53,991 nucleotides of DNA from Betaproteobacteria bacterium. GTDB taxonomy: Bacteria; Pseudomonadota; Gammaproteobacteria; Burkholderiales; Sulfuricellaceae. Below the pieces are notes generated by a model that had not been told where the DNA came from, did not search any database, and was given only the letters and a program-made list of their open reading frames with translations. The stretch lies in assembly GCA_021373185.1 (NCBI GenBank), contig JAJFTF010000035.1:1-53991 (forward strand), read 5' to 3'. The position numbers were made by a program, and so were the translations under genes. Positions 1 through 8,936 of the stretch are shown in pieces; positions within the stretch are counted from its first letter, which is position 1; every line of letters starts with the position of its first letter.

Positions 1-1
1 C

Positions 2-172
2 AAGGCGATTCAGCACATCGTCACCACCGGCGTCACCCAGAACGGCCGGGTGGAAATCCTGCAAGGGCTCAAGGCGGGCGCAACGGTGGCGGTGGACGGC
101 GCGGGTTTCCTCACCGACAAGGCCGCGGTCAGCGTGAAAGAGGCAAACGGCAATAAAGGCGCGCAGAAATGA
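2..172 (+). CDS. RND efflux periplasmic adaptor (MFP), C-terminal fragment
   Basis: Only the last 56 codons are in the window; the gene starts before base 1. The readable tail runs IVTTGVTQNGRVEI, then LQGLKAGATVAVDG, then LTDKAAVSV. This is the usual end of RND membrane-fusion proteins (TG, G-VEI--GL--G--V---G, L-DGA-V). Such proteins bridge the inner-membrane pump and the outer-membrane channel. The TGA overlaps the ATG of the pump gene (ATGA at 169-172), so the two are translationally coupled. The substrate cannot be told from this fragment. Confidence 0.85.
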   Translation, partial: KAIQHIVTTGVTQNGRVEILQGLKAGATVAVDGAGFLTDKAAVSVKEANGNKGAQK

Positions 173-3100
173 CCTTGCCCGAACTTTCCATCAAGCGCCA
201 CGTGCTGGCGTTCATGCTGTCCGCCATGCTGGTGCTGTTCGGTTACATCAGCTACCAGCGCATCGGCATGGATCGTTTTCCTCATATCGAGTTTCCGATT
301 ATTTCGATTTCCACCACGCTCAAGGGCGCCAACCCGGACATCGTCGATTCGAGCATCACCAACGTGCTGGAAACTTCGGTCAACAGCGTGCCCGGCATCG
401 AGCATATCCAGTCCAGTTCCTCGCCCGGCGTGTCGGTCATCAACATCACCTTCAGCCTGGACAAGAAAGTGGATGTCGCCTTCAACGAGGTGCAGTCCAA
501 GGTCAACCAGGTGTTGCGGCGCTTGCCCAAGGATGCCGACCCGCCGGTGGTCTCCAAGGTGGAAACCAACGCCATGCCGATCATGTGGCTGGCGCTGCGC
601 GGCGACCGCACCCAGCAGCAGCTCAATCAGCATGCGCTGAACGTCATCAAGAAGCGTCTGGAAACCATCGACGGCGTGGGTGAAGTGCGCCTGGGCGGAC
701 GCCGCGACCGCACCATCCGGGTCAACCTGTTGCCGAAGAAGATGGCGGCTTTTCAGGTTACCGCCCAGGATTTGACCAGCGCGTTCGCCAGTGAGCATGT
801 CCAGGTGGCCGGCGGTTTTCTGGTCGGTCAGGCGACGGAAAACCTGATCAAGCTCGACCTGGAATTCCATCGCCTCGACGAGCTGGAAAAAATGGTGATC
901 GCCTACCGCGACGGCGCACCGGTACGCCTCAAGGACGTGGCGGAAATCGAGGACGGTCTCGCCGATTATCGGCAGCTCGCCCGTTTCATGGGGAAAACCA
1001 CCATCGGCCTGGGCGTCGTCAAGGTGGCCAACACCAACACCGTCGCCATTGTCGATGCGATCAAGAAGCGCCTGGAAACCGAAATCATCCCGCAATTGCC
1101 GCCCGGCATGACGCTCGACGTGGTCTCCAACGACGCGATATTCATCCTGGAAATCGTCAATTCGTTGAAAGAGCATCTGATCGAAGGCACGCTGCTGGCC
1201 TCGTTGATCGTCTGGCTGTTCCTGCGCTCGATTCGCTCCACCCTGATTATCGCCACCGCGATTCCGGTGTCGCTGCTGGGCGCGGTGGCGGTGATCTATT
1301 TCGCCGGTTTCACCCTCAATTCGCTGACCATGCTGGCCTTGCTGCTGCTGATCGGCGTGGTGGTGGACGACGCCATCGTGGTGCTGGAGAATATTTTCCG
1401 TCACCGCGAGGAAATCGATCCCGATCCGGTAACGGCTGCCGTCAACGGCAGCCGCGAAGTGGTGTTCGCCGTGTTGGCCGCCACCTTGTCATTGGTATCG
1501 ATTTTCGCCCCGGTAATTTTTCTCGGCGGCATCATCGGCCAGTTTTTCAAGGCGTTTGCGGTGGTGGTCACCTTCGGCGTGCTGGTGTCGCTGTTCGTTT
1601 CCCTCACCCTGACGCCGATGCTGTGCTCGCGCTATCTGCGCGTGTCCAAACAACACGGACGAGTGTATTACGCCCTCGACCGATTTTTTCACGGCATGGA
1701 CAGCCTGTATCGTTACTTGTTGGGCAAGGCGCTGAGCCATCGCTGGAAAGTGGTGTTCCTGACCCTGGCGACGGTCGTCGCCAGCAGTTATTTCTTCGCC
1801 AATGTCGGCAAGACCTTTGTGCCCGAGGAGGACGAGGGGCGCTTCCTGGTCAATCTCCGCACCCCGCTCGGGTCGAGCATAGACTACACCGACAGCCGTT
1901 TGCGCATGATCGAGAACATCCTGTTCCGGCACAAGGAAATCGTCACCGAATTTGCGTTGATCGGGCTGGGCAGCGCCGGCCAGGTTAATCAGGGGACGGT
2001 GGTGGCGCGCATGCTGCCGCGCGGCGAGCGTAGCGTCAAGCAGCAGGAACTGATCCCCATTTTGCGCAAGGAGTTGGCGCAAATACCCGGTGCTCGCGCC
2101 TTTGCCGCACCTTATCCGATGGTCGGCGGGCAGCGCGGCGAGCCGCTGCAATTCGTGGTCAGCGGCCCCAATCTGGCGGAAGTCGGTCGTCTGTCGCAGG
2201 CGTTACAGCAAAAAATTGCGGCAGAGCCGGGCATCGGGCGCATGGACATGGATTTGCAGCTCGATTTGCCGCAATTGACGCTGACCCCGGATCGCACCCG
2301 CATTGCCGCCGCCGGCTTGTCCACTCAGGACGTGGCGTTGGCGCTCAATGTGCTTTCCGGCGGCGTGGATATCGCCAAGTACAATGACGAGCCCGGCGAC
2401 GGCCAGCGTTACGATATTCGCCTCAAGGCCAAGAACGGCGAATTCAGCCAGCTTTCCGACCTGAACAAAATTTACCTGCGCAGCAAGGACGGCAAACTGG
2501 TGCGCCTCGATACCGTAACCGGCATCAAGCAGATTCTCGGCGCGGCGATCATCGGTCGATTCGACCTGCAATACGCCGCCACCTTCTATGCGTCGCCCAC
2601 CATCCCGCTGGGCGATGCGGTGACCAAGGTCAAGGAGGCGGCTGCCGGCATCATGCCGCTCGGCTATAGTGTAAAAATGATCGGCCAGGCGGAGGAATTC
2701 GGCAAAACCGTGAACTACATGATCTTCGCTTTTTCCCTGGCGATGGTGCTGCTCTACATGGTGCTGGCTTCCCAGTTCAACTCTTTCATCCAGCCTTTCA
2801 TCATCATGTTGGCGCAGCCGCTGGCGATTATCGGCGGCGTATTGGCGTTGTGGCTTACCGGCCACACCCTGAACATCTATTCGATGATCGGCATGGTGCT
2901 GCTGATCGGGCTGGTGGCGAAAAACTCCATCCTGCTGGTAGACCTCACCAACCAGCGGCGCGAACAGGGTAACGGCATCGACGACGCCTTGCGCGACGCC
3001 TGCCCGATCCGCATGAGGCCGGTACTGATGACTTCGTTGACGGTGATCCTGGCACTGCTGCCGGCGGCGCTGGGATTCGGCGCGGGCGCCGAGACCAACG

Positions 3101-3240
3101 GCCCGCTGGCGGTGGCTGTGATCGGCGGCATGATCACCTCGACCCTGCTCACCCTGGTGGTGGTGCCGGCGGTTTATTCGCTGGTGGAGAACGCCTTGCA
3201 GCGCTGGCGCAATCGCCACCCGCGCATGGTTGAAGAATGA
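169..3240 (+). CDS. RND-family efflux pump, inner-membrane transporter (HAE1/AcrB type)
   Basis: A 1023-residue protein, the normal length for a proton-driven RND pump. The N-terminus (ELSIKRHVLAFMLSAMLVLFGY) is TM1, followed by the porter domain. The proton-relay Asp pair is in GVVVDDAIVVLEN (about residue 405), and the conserved Lys is in GLVAKNSILLVD (about residue 920). TM clusters sit near residues 335-480 and 850-1000, with the second porter domain between them. The start overlaps the adaptor stop. It probably exports drugs, solvents or toxic metabolites across the envelope with the upstream adaptor and an outer-membrane channel that is not in view. Motifs favour the HAE1 (hydrophobe) group over the metal-exporting HME group, but the substrate is not known. 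Confidence 0.93.
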   Translation: MTLPELSIKRHVLAFMLSAMLVLFGYISYQRIGMDRFPHIEFPIISISTTLKGANPDIVDSSITNVLETSVNSVPGIEHIQSSSSPGVSVINITFSLDKKVDVAFNEVQSKVNQVLRRLPKDADPPVVSKVETNAMPIMWLALRGDRTQQQLNQHALNVIKKRLETIDGVGEVRLGGRRDRTIRVNLLPKKMAAFQVTAQDLTSAFASEHVQVAGGFLVGQATENLIKLDLEFHRLDELEKMVIAYRDGAPVRLKDVAEIEDGLADYRQLARFMGKTTIGLGVVKVANTNTVAIVDAIKKRLETEIIPQLPPGMTLDVVSNDAIFILEIVNSLKEHLIEGTLLASLIVWLFLRSIRSTLIIATAIPVSLLGAVAVIYFAGFTLNSLTMLALLLLIGVVVDDAIVVLENIFRHREEIDPDPVTAAVNGSREVVFAVLAATLSLVSIFAPVIFLGGIIGQFFKAFAVVVTFGVLVSLFVSLTLTPMLCSRYLRVSKQHGRVYYALDRFFHGMDSLYRYLLGKALSHRWKVVFLTLATVVASSYFFANVGKTFVPEEDEGRFLVNLRTPLGSSIDYTDSRLRMIENILFRHKEIVTEFALIGLGSAGQVNQGTVVARMLPRGERSVKQQELIPILRKELAQIPGARAFAAPYPMVGGQRGEPLQFVVSGPNLAEVGRLSQALQQKIAAEPGIGRMDMDLQLDLPQLTLTPDRTRIAAAGLSTQDVALALNVLSGGVDIAKYNDEPGDGQRYDIRLKAKNGEFSQLSDLNKIYLRSKDGKLVRLDTVTGIKQILGAAIIGRFDLQYAATFYASPTIPLGDAVTKVKEAAAGIMPLGYSVKMIGQAEEFGKTVNYMIFAFSLAMVLLYMVLASQFNSFIQPFIIMLAQPLAIIGGVLALWLTGHTLNIYSMIGMVLLIGLVAKNSILLVDLTNQRREQGNGIDDALRDACPIRMRPVLMTSLTVILALLPAALGFGAGAETNGPLAVAVIGGMITSTLLTLVVVPAVYSLVENALQRWRNRHPRMVEE

Positions 3241-3253
3241 TCGGGAGCCGGTA

Positions 3254-4201
3254 ATGAAGTTAATGCTGACAGGGTTGCTGATTGCCACGGCTGGGATGAC
3301 CGGTTGTTCGCGCGATGCGGCGCAAACTTACCAAGGCTATGCCGAGGGCGAATTCGTGCGCGTTGCCGCGCCGTATGCCGGCTCCCTTACCACGCTGGCG
3401 GTACAGCGCGGCGCGCAGATCGAGGCCGGCGCGCCCCTGTTCGCGCTGGAACAGGACAACGAAAAAGCGGCGCGCGATGAAGCGATGCAGGGATTGAAGC
3501 GCGCCGAGGCGCAATGGGAGAACCTGAAAAAAGGCAAACGCCCGGTCGAGCTGGACGTGGTGATTGCCCAGCGTGAACAGGCGCGGGCTGCGCTGAAGCT
3601 TTCCCAGGCCGATCTTTCACGCGATGAAAAACTGGCGAAAGACGGCTTCATCTCCAGCCAGAAATTGGACAGCGACCGCACCGCGCTGGAGCGCGACCGC
3701 CAGCGCCTGAGGGAACTCGAGTCCCAGCTCGCCAGCGCCAAGTTATCGGCGCGGGTGGATGAGGTGCGCGCCGCCGAAGCGCAGGTTGCCGTTGCGCGCG
3801 CCACCCTCGCCCGCGCCGACTGGTCGCTCGCCCAGAAGAGCGTGAAAGCGCCGGTCGCCGGCCTGGTGCAGGACACGCTTTACGTGCCGGGCGAATGGGT
3901 GCCAGCCGGCAATCCGGTCATCTCGCTGTTGCCGCCGCAAAATATCAAGGTGCGCTTTTTCGTGCCGGAAGCGCGGGTTAACGCGCTTAAGGCCGGGCAA
4001 TCCGTGACGGTGTCCTGCGATGGCTGCACCGTGCCGATTCCGGCCACGATCAGCTACATTGCGCCGCAAGCTGAATACACGCCGCCGGTAATCTACAGCA
4101 AGGAAAATCGCAGCAAACTGGTGTTCCTGGTCGAGGCGCGTCCGGCTCCCGCCGATGCGACCAAGCTGCGCCCCGGTCAACCGCTGGACATCAGGCCCTG
4201 A
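3254..4201 (+). CDS. HlyD/YbhG-like periplasmic adaptor, probable lipoprotein
   Basis: A 315-residue adaptor. I chose the ATG at 3254 because GGGAG at 3243-3247 sits six bases upstream; an in-frame ATG at 3230 overlaps the RND gene and has no such site. The N-terminus is a signal peptide ending in GMTGC, a loose lipobox, so it may be a lipoprotein. Next come a biotinyl-lipoyl-like half (YAGSLTTLAVQRGAQIEAGAPLFAL), a long alpha-hairpin (about residues 75-190) and the second half (KSVKAPVAGLVQDTLYVPGEWV). This is the YbhG type of adaptor for ABC-2 exporters, which fits the ATPase and permease directly downstream. It follows the RND gene by 13 bases, so both efflux machines are probably cotranscribed. 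Confidence 0.88.
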   Translation: MKLMLTGLLIATAGMTGCSRDAAQTYQGYAEGEFVRVAAPYAGSLTTLAVQRGAQIEAGAPLFALEQDNEKAARDEAMQGLKRAEAQWENLKKGKRPVELDVVIAQREQARAALKLSQADLSRDEKLAKDGFISSQKLDSDRTALERDRQRLRELESQLASAKLSARVDEVRAAEAQVAVARATLARADWSLAQKSVKAPVAGLVQDTLYVPGEWVPAGNPVISLLPPQNIKVRFFVPEARVNALKAGQSVTVSCDGCTVPIPATISYIAPQAEYTPPVIYSKENRSKLVFLVEARPAPADATKLRPGQPLDIRP

Positions 4202-4205
4202 CCCC

Positions 4206-5132
4206 ATGGCTGACGAAGATCTGGTGATCGATGTCGCCGGGCTGAGCAAGTGCTTCAACGGCCTGGTGGCGGTCAACGATCTGGCGCTCCAGGTGCAGCG
4301 CGGCGAGATTTACGGCTTCCTCGGGCCGAACGGCAGCGGCAAGACCACCACCATTCGCATGTTGTGCGGCCTGCTCACCCCCGATGGCGGGCGCGGCACC
4401 TGCCTCGGCTACGACGTCATCCGCGAAACCCGCCAGATCAAGCGCCAGGTCGGCTACATGACGCAGCGCTTCAGCCTGTACGAAGATCTCTCCATCCGCG
4501 AAAACCTGGACTTCACCGCCCGCATCTACGGCATGGAAAACCGCCGGCAGGCGGTGGACAGATCGCTCGAGCGCTTGGGCCTGGCGGACCGCCAGAAGCA
4601 ACTGGCCGGCACGCTGTCCGGCGGCTGGAAGCAGCGCATGGCGCTGGCTGCCTGCATGCTGCACGAACCAAAATTACTGTTGCTGGATGAGCCGACTGCG
4701 GGCGTCGATCCCAAGGCGCGGCGCGATTTCTGGGATGAGATTCACCGCCTCGCCGGCCAAGGCATCACCGTGCTGGTGAGCACGCATTACATGGATGAGG
4801 CCGAGCGCTGCCACCGCCTGGCTTACATTGCCTACGGCAGCCTGCTTGCTCAGGGCACGGTGGCGGAAGTGGTGGCCAACTCCGGCATCTTCACCTGGAT
4901 GGTGGAATGTGCCGACGTTTACGCCCTTGGCGCGCAGTTGCGCGGCTTGCCCGGCATCAGCCAGGTGGTGCCGTTCGGCAACATTCTTCATGTCAGCGGC
5001 ACCGACGCCGCCCTGCTGGAGCGCTCCATCGCCCCGTTCCGGGAGCAGGCCGGCTGTCGCTGGGTTTCGATCCAGCCGGGGCTGGAGGATGTCTTCATCC
5101 AGATGATGGAAGGAGCCAAAAGCAATGTCTGA
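4206..5132 (+). CDS. ABC transporter ATP-binding protein (YbhF-like)
   Basis: A 308-residue nucleotide-binding subunit of an ABC-2 exporter, with a single ATPase domain. Walker A is GPNGSGKTTT (about residue 40), the signature is LSGGWKQRM (Trp replaces the usual Gln), Walker B is LLLLDEPTAGVDP and the H-loop is VSTHYMDEAE. The C-terminal 80 residues are the DrrA-type tail. The start at 4206 lies four bases after the adaptor stop; a longer in-frame start at 4155 would overlap the adaptor by about 47 bases. E. coli YbhF has two ATPase domains, so this is a half-size relative. It powers export with the adjacent permease. Confidence 0.92.
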   Translation: MADEDLVIDVAGLSKCFNGLVAVNDLALQVQRGEIYGFLGPNGSGKTTTIRMLCGLLTPDGGRGTCLGYDVIRETRQIKRQVGYMTQRFSLYEDLSIRENLDFTARIYGMENRRQAVDRSLERLGLADRQKQLAGTLSGGWKQRMALAACMLHEPKLLLLDEPTAGVDPKARRDFWDEIHRLAGQGITVLVSTHYMDEAERCHRLAYIAYGSLLAQGTVAEVVANSGIFTWMVECADVYALGAQLRGLPGISQVVPFGNILHVSGTDAALLERSIAPFREQAGCRWVSIQPGLEDVFIQMMEGAKSNV

Positions 5133-6261
5133 GCGCTTTGCCTGGCACCGCTTCCTCGCCGTGGTCACCAAGGAATTCATCCAGATGCGGCGCGACCGCC
5201 TGACCTTCGCCATGATGGTCGGCATCCCGCTGATCCAGCTAGTGCTGTTCGGCTTCGCCATCAATGCCGATCCCAAGGAGTTGCCTACGGCGGTGCTGCA
5301 CGCCGATCACAGCGAGTTCTCCCGCAGCTTCGTTCGCGCCCTGGAAAACAGCAGTTACTTCAAGATGACCGCGCAGCCGGAAACCGAAGTCGAGGCGGAG
5401 CGCATGATCGCCGAGGGCGAGGTGCAGTTCGTAATCAACATCCCGGAAAATTTTGCGCGCAAGCTGCAGCGCGGCGAGCGCCCGGTGATTCTGGTCGAAG
5501 CCGACGCCACCGACCCCACCGCGACCGGCAACGCCATCGCCGCGCTCAGCCAGTTGTCCCAGACCGGGCTCGACCACGATCTGCGCGGTTCGCTGGCGCA
5601 TTTGCAAGGCAAACCGGCGCCGTTCGAAGTGCGCCTGCACCGCCGCTACAACCCGGAGGGTATCACCCAGTACAACATCGTGCCGGGGTTGATGGGGGTG
5701 ATCCTGACCATGACCATGATCATGCAGACCGGCCTCGCCATGACGCGCGAACGCGAGCGCGGCACCATGGAAAATCTTCTCGCCACGCCGGTACGGCCTT
5801 TCGAGGTGATGGCGGGGAAAATCCTGCCCTACATCATGGTCGGCTATATCCAGGTCACGTTGATTTTGCTCGCGGCCCACCTGATTTTCAGCGTGCCGAT
5901 GCTCGGCAGCGTGTTCCTGCTCTATGCCGTGGTGCTGCTGTTCATCGCCGCCAATCTGGCGGTGGGGCTGATGTTCTCCACCGTGGCGAAAAACCAGATG
6001 CAGGCGATGCAGATGACGTTCTTCTTTTTCCTGCCGTCGATGCTGCTGTCCGGCTTCATGTTCCCGTTTCGCGGCATGCCGCAGTGGGCGCAGAACATCG
6101 GCAGCGTGTTGCCGCTGACCCATTTCCTGCGCATGGTGCGCGGCATCCTGCTCAAGGGCAACGGCCTGATGGAAACCCTGCCGCACCTGTGGCCGATTGC
6201 CTTGTTCCTGCTGACCGTGGTGGCGATCGGTTTGAAGCGCTATCGCAAAACGCTGGACTGA
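5125..6261 (+). CDS. ABC-2 type permease (YbhS/YbhR-like)
   Basis: A 378-residue inner-membrane permease. TM1 is at about residues 28-48 (MMVGIPLIQLVLFGFAI), followed by a large extracytoplasmic domain to about residue 180, and then five TM segments. The family motif RERERGTMENLLATPVRPFEVM is at about residue 205. An eight-base overlap with the ATPase gene and a strong AAGGAG site inside that gene point to coupled translation. YbhGFSR-type systems have two permeases. Only one is present here, so it probably works as a homodimer. Substrate unknown; amphiphilic drugs or cations are typical of the family. Confidence 0.92.
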   Translation: MSERFAWHRFLAVVTKEFIQMRRDRLTFAMMVGIPLIQLVLFGFAINADPKELPTAVLHADHSEFSRSFVRALENSSYFKMTAQPETEVEAERMIAEGEVQFVINIPENFARKLQRGERPVILVEADATDPTATGNAIAALSQLSQTGLDHDLRGSLAHLQGKPAPFEVRLHRRYNPEGITQYNIVPGLMGVILTMTMIMQTGLAMTRERERGTMENLLATPVRPFEVMAGKILPYIMVGYIQVTLILLAAHLIFSVPMLGSVFLLYAVVLLFIAANLAVGLMFSTVAKNQMQAMQMTFFFFLPSMLLSGFMFPFRGMPQWAQNIGSVLPLTHFLRMVRGILLKGNGLMETLPHLWPIALFLLTVVAIGLKRYRKTLD

Positions 6262-6330
6262 GCGGAATCCCTCTCCGAATTCGCGTCAAACAATGGTAGG
6301 CTGACAGTCGTTCCTTTTTTTACCGCAAAC

Positions 6331-7377
6331 ATGAACACAGTCCTGATTCTGGCGATAGCGGCGGTGGTCATCGTGCTGTTGTTCGATTACACCAACGGCT
6401 TCCACGATGCCGCCAACATCGTCGCCACCGTGATCGCCTCGCGCGCCATGACGCCGGTGCAGGCAGTGCTGATCGTCGGCTTTTTCGAATTTCTCGGCCC
6501 GCTGCTGGGCGGCACGGCAGTGGCGAACACCATCGGCACGTTCGTCAGCCTTGGCGATTTGCCGTCCACGGTTTCGCTTGCCATCATCGTCTGCGGGCTG
6601 GCCGGCGCGATCTGCTGGAACCTGCTGACCTGGTGGCGCGGCATCCCCTCCTCTTCCTCGCATGCGCTGGTGGGCGGGCTGGCCGGCGTGGTGGCGGTTG
6701 CGGTCGGGGTCGATCATGTCGCCTGGGGCTTCGGCGAACTGTTCCTGCATGGCCGTTTCACCGGCGTCACCAAGGTATTGCTGGCGTTGTTGCTGTCGCC
6801 GTTGATCGGCTTCTGGGCCGGCTATTTCCTGCATCGCCTGATGCTATTTTTGCTGCGCGGGGCGAAACCCTCGATCAATCGGCATTTGCGTCGCGCCCAG
6901 TTCCTCACCGCTGCCGGACTGGCCTTTTCCCATGGCGCCAACGATGCGCAGAAAAGCATGGGCATACTCACTCTGGTATTGCTGCTGGGCGGCTTCATTC
7001 ATGAATTCGTCGTGCCGTTCTGGGTGATACTGGCCTGCGCCACCTCGATCACATTGGGCATCATGTCGGGCGGCTGGCGCATCGTGCGCACGCTGGGTTT
7101 CGCCATCTACAAGGTGCGACCGCTGCATGCGCTCGATTCCCAACTCACTTCGGCTGGACTGATTTTCGCCGCTTCCCTGGCGGGCGCGCCGGTCTCCACC
7201 ACCCATGTGGTCGCCACCTCGATCATGGGCATCGGCGCATCGGAACGGCCCAAGGCGGTGCGCTGGGCGAAGGCGGAAGAAATCTCCATCACCTGGCTGA
7301 TCACCATGCCGGGCGCGGCGCTGGCGGCCATTGTCTTTTATTTCCTCATGCAGGCAAGCATGAAATTTGCGGGGTAG
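6331..7377 (+). CDS. PiT-family inorganic phosphate transporter
   Basis: A 348-residue, roughly ten-TM permease that moves phosphate, usually as a metal-phosphate complex, across the inner membrane with protons or sodium. The two PiT signatures are present: DYTNGFHDAANIVATVI near residue 23 and FSHGANDAQKSMGI near residue 200. A further conserved stretch is GAPVSTTHVVATSIMGIG. It is shorter than E. coli PitA (about 500 residues) and matches the compact form often paired with a DUF47 gene, which follows six bases later. The 69-base gap after the ABC permease suggests its own transcription unit. Confidence 0.92.
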   Translation: MNTVLILAIAAVVIVLLFDYTNGFHDAANIVATVIASRAMTPVQAVLIVGFFEFLGPLLGGTAVANTIGTFVSLGDLPSTVSLAIIVCGLAGAICWNLLTWWRGIPSSSSHALVGGLAGVVAVAVGVDHVAWGFGELFLHGRFTGVTKVLLALLLSPLIGFWAGYFLHRLMLFLLRGAKPSINRHLRRAQFLTAAGLAFSHGANDAQKSMGILTLVLLLGGFIHEFVVPFWVILACATSITLGIMSGGWRIVRTLGFAIYKVRPLHALDSQLTSAGLIFAASLAGAPVSTTHVVATSIMGIGASERPKAVRWAKAEEISITWLITMPGAALAAIVFYFLMQASMKFAG

Positions 7378-7383
7378 AACATC

Positions 7384-8025
7384 ATGAGCGAACCGGATAA
7401 ATCCCTGTTGCAGCGTTTCCTCGAGCGTATTTTTCCCAAGACGCCCAATTTCTTCAAATTGCTGACCGAGCAATGCGAACTGGTGAGCCATTCGGTTGAC
7501 GATCTGGTCGAGTTCATGAGAACCGGCAACGAAGAGCTGGGGAGAAAAATCAAGCAGGATGAACACGAAGCCGACCTGATCAAGATGCGCAACCTTCATG
7601 CCCTGAACGAGGCCTTCTCCACCCCGATCGACCGCGAGGACATTTACCGCGCCATCGCCGACCTCGACCGCATCGTGACCTATTGCAAAACCACGGTCAG
7701 TGAAATGGATGTGCTTGGCGTTACGCCCGACACCTTCATCGTGGAGAAATCCAAATTACTGCAGGAAGGCGTGGATGCGCTGGTGGCCGGCTTCGGCAAG
7801 CTGGGCACCGACCCCGGATCGGCGGCGGGCGATGCCGACAAGGCGCGCAAGGCGCAACGACAGGTCGAAAGGTTATACCGTATCGCCCTGGCCGAATTGT
7901 TCAAGGGTGACGATTACCTCGACATGTTCAAGCGGCGCGAAATCTACCGTCATCTTTCCAATGCCGCCCACAACATGGCCCACTGCGCCAACACGTTGCA
8001 CGATATCGTGGTCAAGATCAGTTAG
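7384..8025 (+). CDS. DUF47 (PhoU-like) partner of the phosphate transporter
   Basis: A 213-residue all-helical soluble protein of the DUF47/TIGR00153 family, related to PhoU. The PhoU-like metal-binding pattern shows as KIKQDEHEADLIK near residue 56 and REIYRHLSNAAHNMAHCANTLHDI near residue 185. In other bacteria, members encoded next to PiT transporters modulate their activity. The six-base spacing from the transporter stop supports a two-gene operon. No DNA-binding region is visible, so a direct effect on the transporter is more likely than transcriptional control. Confidence 0.9.
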   Translation: MSEPDKSLLQRFLERIFPKTPNFFKLLTEQCELVSHSVDDLVEFMRTGNEELGRKIKQDEHEADLIKMRNLHALNEAFSTPIDREDIYRAIADLDRIVTYCKTTVSEMDVLGVTPDTFIVEKSKLLQEGVDALVAGFGKLGTDPGSAAGDADKARKAQRQVERLYRIALAELFKGDDYLDMFKRREIYRHLSNAAHNMAHCANTLHDIVVKIS

Positions 8026-8232
8026 GGATTTGCTGGCCGCCACTCCTGCGGTAAAAATTTTGGCTCTTCAAAATGCGGGGTTAATTTCGGGCGCGCACTG
8101 GATGGCACATAAATTTCAATTGTGTTGATTGGCGAATATGAGAATGTCTCGGTTGCGTCAGAGTACGCCCCCCTACCGCGCTCAAAACTTGTCGTTCGGC
8201 GCAGGGCTATTGTTCAATCAATCCCCCATTTT

Positions 8233-8253
8233 TGGTTGACGAAACCATGTCAA
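8233..8253. promoter_or_regulatory. Overlapping inverted repeats upstream of the TetR gene (possible operator)
   Basis: The 282-base gap between 8026 and 8307 has no gene I can support. Within it lie TGGTT-N5-AACCA (8233-8247) and, overlapping, TTGAC-N8-GTCAA (8236-8253). They are about 55 bases before the TetR start, where an autoregulatory operator would be expected. Short inverted repeats arise by chance, so this is a suggestion only. Confidence 0.3.
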
Positions 8254-8307
8254 AAGTCACCGTCGCCGGTGCTAACCTATTTCGCATCGACATCATGGGG
8301 GAAAGAC

Positions 8308-8922
8308 ATGGGCAATATAGATACTACGGAGCCGGTAAGGATTCGTCTTGTAAAGGCAGCGTTGGATTGCTTTCTCGCTGACGATTACCACCGTGTCACC
8401 ACCCGGCTGATTGCCAAGAGGTCTGGCGTCAATGCCTCGATGATCCGGTACTACTTCGGTAACAAAGAAGGGCTTTACGAGGAGATGATCCGAGAAACCC
8501 TGAATCCGTTGCTGGCCGTACTTGATGGCCCGATGTTATCCTCTGTCGCAGGTTTCACGGACTTTCTCCGCCTGTATTACGACGCCATGACAACTCGACC
8601 TGAGTTTCCCAAGTTGATACTCAAGGTATTGGCCCTCAACCATGGGCCTGGCCGACGCTTTATCCAGCAGATGCTGGAGCGCGGACGCACACGAGGGGCG
8701 CGGAAGGTGTCCGATTTAAAAGTCCAGGGACAGATCGCCTCCGCCATCGATCCTGACATCCTGCGATTGGCTTTTGTCAGTCTAGCCATGACACCCGTGT
8801 TGCTGAAGGATATCTTCGAGGAACAGACGGGACGCCCGATGGACGCCGCATTTCTGGAAGAATTGGCGGCCTTTAATGGGCACCTGTTTTCTGCTGGATT
8901 GACGCCGTGCGTTTCAAAATAA
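8308..8922 (+). CDS. TetR-family transcriptional regulator
   Basis: A 204-residue repressor. I chose the ATG at 8308 because GGGGGAAAG lies just upstream; the open frame runs back to 8122 but that extension has no TetR similarity. The N-terminal helix-turn-helix is clear (VRIRLVKAALDCFLADDYHRVT, then LIAKRSGVNASMIRYYFGNKEGLYEEMI). The C-terminal ligand domain is diverged. The adjacent methyltransferase starts 14 bases after the stop, so the regulator probably controls that gene or shares its message. Base composition and codon use look less GC-rich than in the flanking genes, consistent with acquired DNA. The inducer is unknown. Confidence 0.88.
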   Translation: MGNIDTTEPVRIRLVKAALDCFLADDYHRVTTRLIAKRSGVNASMIRYYFGNKEGLYEEMIRETLNPLLAVLDGPMLSSVAGFTDFLRLYYDAMTTRPEFPKLILKVLALNHGPGRRFIQQMLERGRTRGARKVSDLKVQGQIASAIDPDILRLAFVSLAMTPVLLKDIFEEQTGRPMDAAFLEELAAFNGHLFSAGLTPCVSK

Positions 8923-8936
8923 CTGGAGATAGACCC

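Noticed and set aside
8038..8065. CCGC-N7-GCGG followed by TAAAAATTTT as terminator after the DUF47 gene
   Set aside because: The stem has only four pairs and the following run is A then T, so it is too weak to call.
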